From Dokdonella_A sp039926425 (GTDB taxonomy: Bacteria > Pseudomonadota > Gammaproteobacteria > Xanthomonadales > Rhodanobacteraceae), in contig NZ_JBDSWZ010000060.1 in the NCBI RefSeq assembly GCF_039926425.1, positions 1 through 15,612 of the forward strand: DNA of 15,612 nt, given 5' to 3'. Below, piece after piece: positions 15,385-15,612 of the stretch. Made by a program: the position numbers and the translations under genes. How positions within the stretch are numbered: position 1 is the first letter of the stretch; the number at the start of each line of letters is the position of its first letter. A model generated the notes under the pieces. It was not told where the DNA came from, searched no databases, and saw nothing but the letters and a program-made list of their open reading frames with translations.

Positions 15385-15545
15385 TCAACCGTGCCCGATG
15401 GACGGGCGATTCCGCGTGCGTCGCCCCGCTTATCGAGGTCGGCGACGGGGAGATCGCACCACACGACCCTGTCGTGGACGGAATTCGATGCGCTCACGGC
15501 GGCGTCCTTCCGGTCATGCCTGGACGATCCGCATCCGCTCGCCTT
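15385..15545. other. Intergenic region between convergent genes, with small inverted repeats
   Basis: No gene is supported here. Three inverted repeats are visible: GCCCG/CGGGC (15393-15407), CGTCGCC/GGCGACG with a 15-base loop (about 15418-15446), and CACGAC/GTCGTG with a 3-base loop (15462-15476). None is followed by a T-tract on either strand, so I do not call an intrinsic terminator, although they could help end transcription of the flanking genes. Confidence 0.35.
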
Positions 15546-15612
15546 TCAGTCGAAGCCGTCCGCGAAGATCAGATCGTCCTGCAGGCGTGCGACGAACAGG
15601 TCGACGTGCGAG
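15546..15612 (-). CDS. C-terminal end of a probable secreted protein ending in LIFADGFD
   Basis: Only the last 21 codons and the TGA stop (15546-15548) are in the window; the 5' part lies beyond the right edge. The translated tail SHVDLFVARLQDDLIFADGFD has two informative parts. DLFVARL resembles the DAFVAKL pattern of SBBP-type beta-propeller repeats in extracellular proteins. The final LIFADGFD is nearly identical to VFADGFE inside the S8 protease of this window. From memory, many secreted proteins of Xanthomonadales such as Dokdonella end with a short I/V-F-x-D/N-G-F-E tail. The exact coincidence of this motif with a stop codon makes a chance frame unlikely. Full length and domain content cannot be seen. 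Confidence 0.65.
   Translation of the reverse strand, partial: SHVDLFVARLQDDLIFADGFD

Noticed and set aside
15462..15476. CACGAC/GTCGTG hairpin as a terminator for the glutaredoxin-like gene
   Set aside because: Stem of only six pairs with no T-tract on either strand.

Overview
This is a high-GC bacterial chromosome segment of about 15.6 kb. Strong G/C bias at third codon positions explains the long antisense open frames. The gene set suggests a gammaproteobacterium of the Lysobacterales (Xanthomonadales), possibly a Rhodanobacteraceae/Dokdonella-type lineage. It includes bifunctional PBP1B, a YoaA/DinG Fe-S helicase, a TPR-sulfotransferase, a secreted S8 protease, a one-chain Fe-S L-serine dehydratase, and proteins carrying an [IV]FADGF[ED] motif that I associate from memory with secreted proteins of this order. 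The placement is inference; there is no rRNA or other phylogenetic marker.

Layout. Positions 1-246 (minus) hold the 5' end of an unidentified gene, divergent from mrcB (401-2692), which encodes the murein glycosyltransferase/transpeptidase PBP1B. A small TPR-type lipoprotein (2784-3311) and the YoaA-like helicase (3420-5273, with a problematic start) follow on the same strand. A 231-base gap with a candidate extended -10 promoter precedes a TPR-sulfotransferase (5505-7112). A 354-base non-coding leader then precedes a 999-residue secreted subtilisin-family protease with a PA insertion and an unassigned C-terminal region (7467-10466). This gene is closed by a textbook intrinsic terminator at 10488-10522.

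The next three genes are packed as an operon: a ClsC-like phospholipase D lipoprotein (10586-12193), a VTT/DedA-type membrane protein (12197-12976) and an endonuclease/exonuclease/phosphatase (EEP) family enzyme (12976-13650). The gaps are 3 bases and a 1-base TGATG overlap. Together they look like a membrane phospholipid synthesis or remodelling module. L-serine dehydratase (13703-15094, minus) converges on this operon. It diverges from a 75-residue glutaredoxin-like CxxC protein (15157-15384), with which it shares a 62-base promoter region.

At the right edge, the 3' end of a minus-strand gene (15546-15612) encodes a protein that ends exactly in LIFADGFD. The same motif, as VFADGFE, sits inside the catalytic region of the S8 protease. 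This pair is the most intriguing signal in the window. No mobile element, CRISPR array, tRNA or rRNA was recognised.
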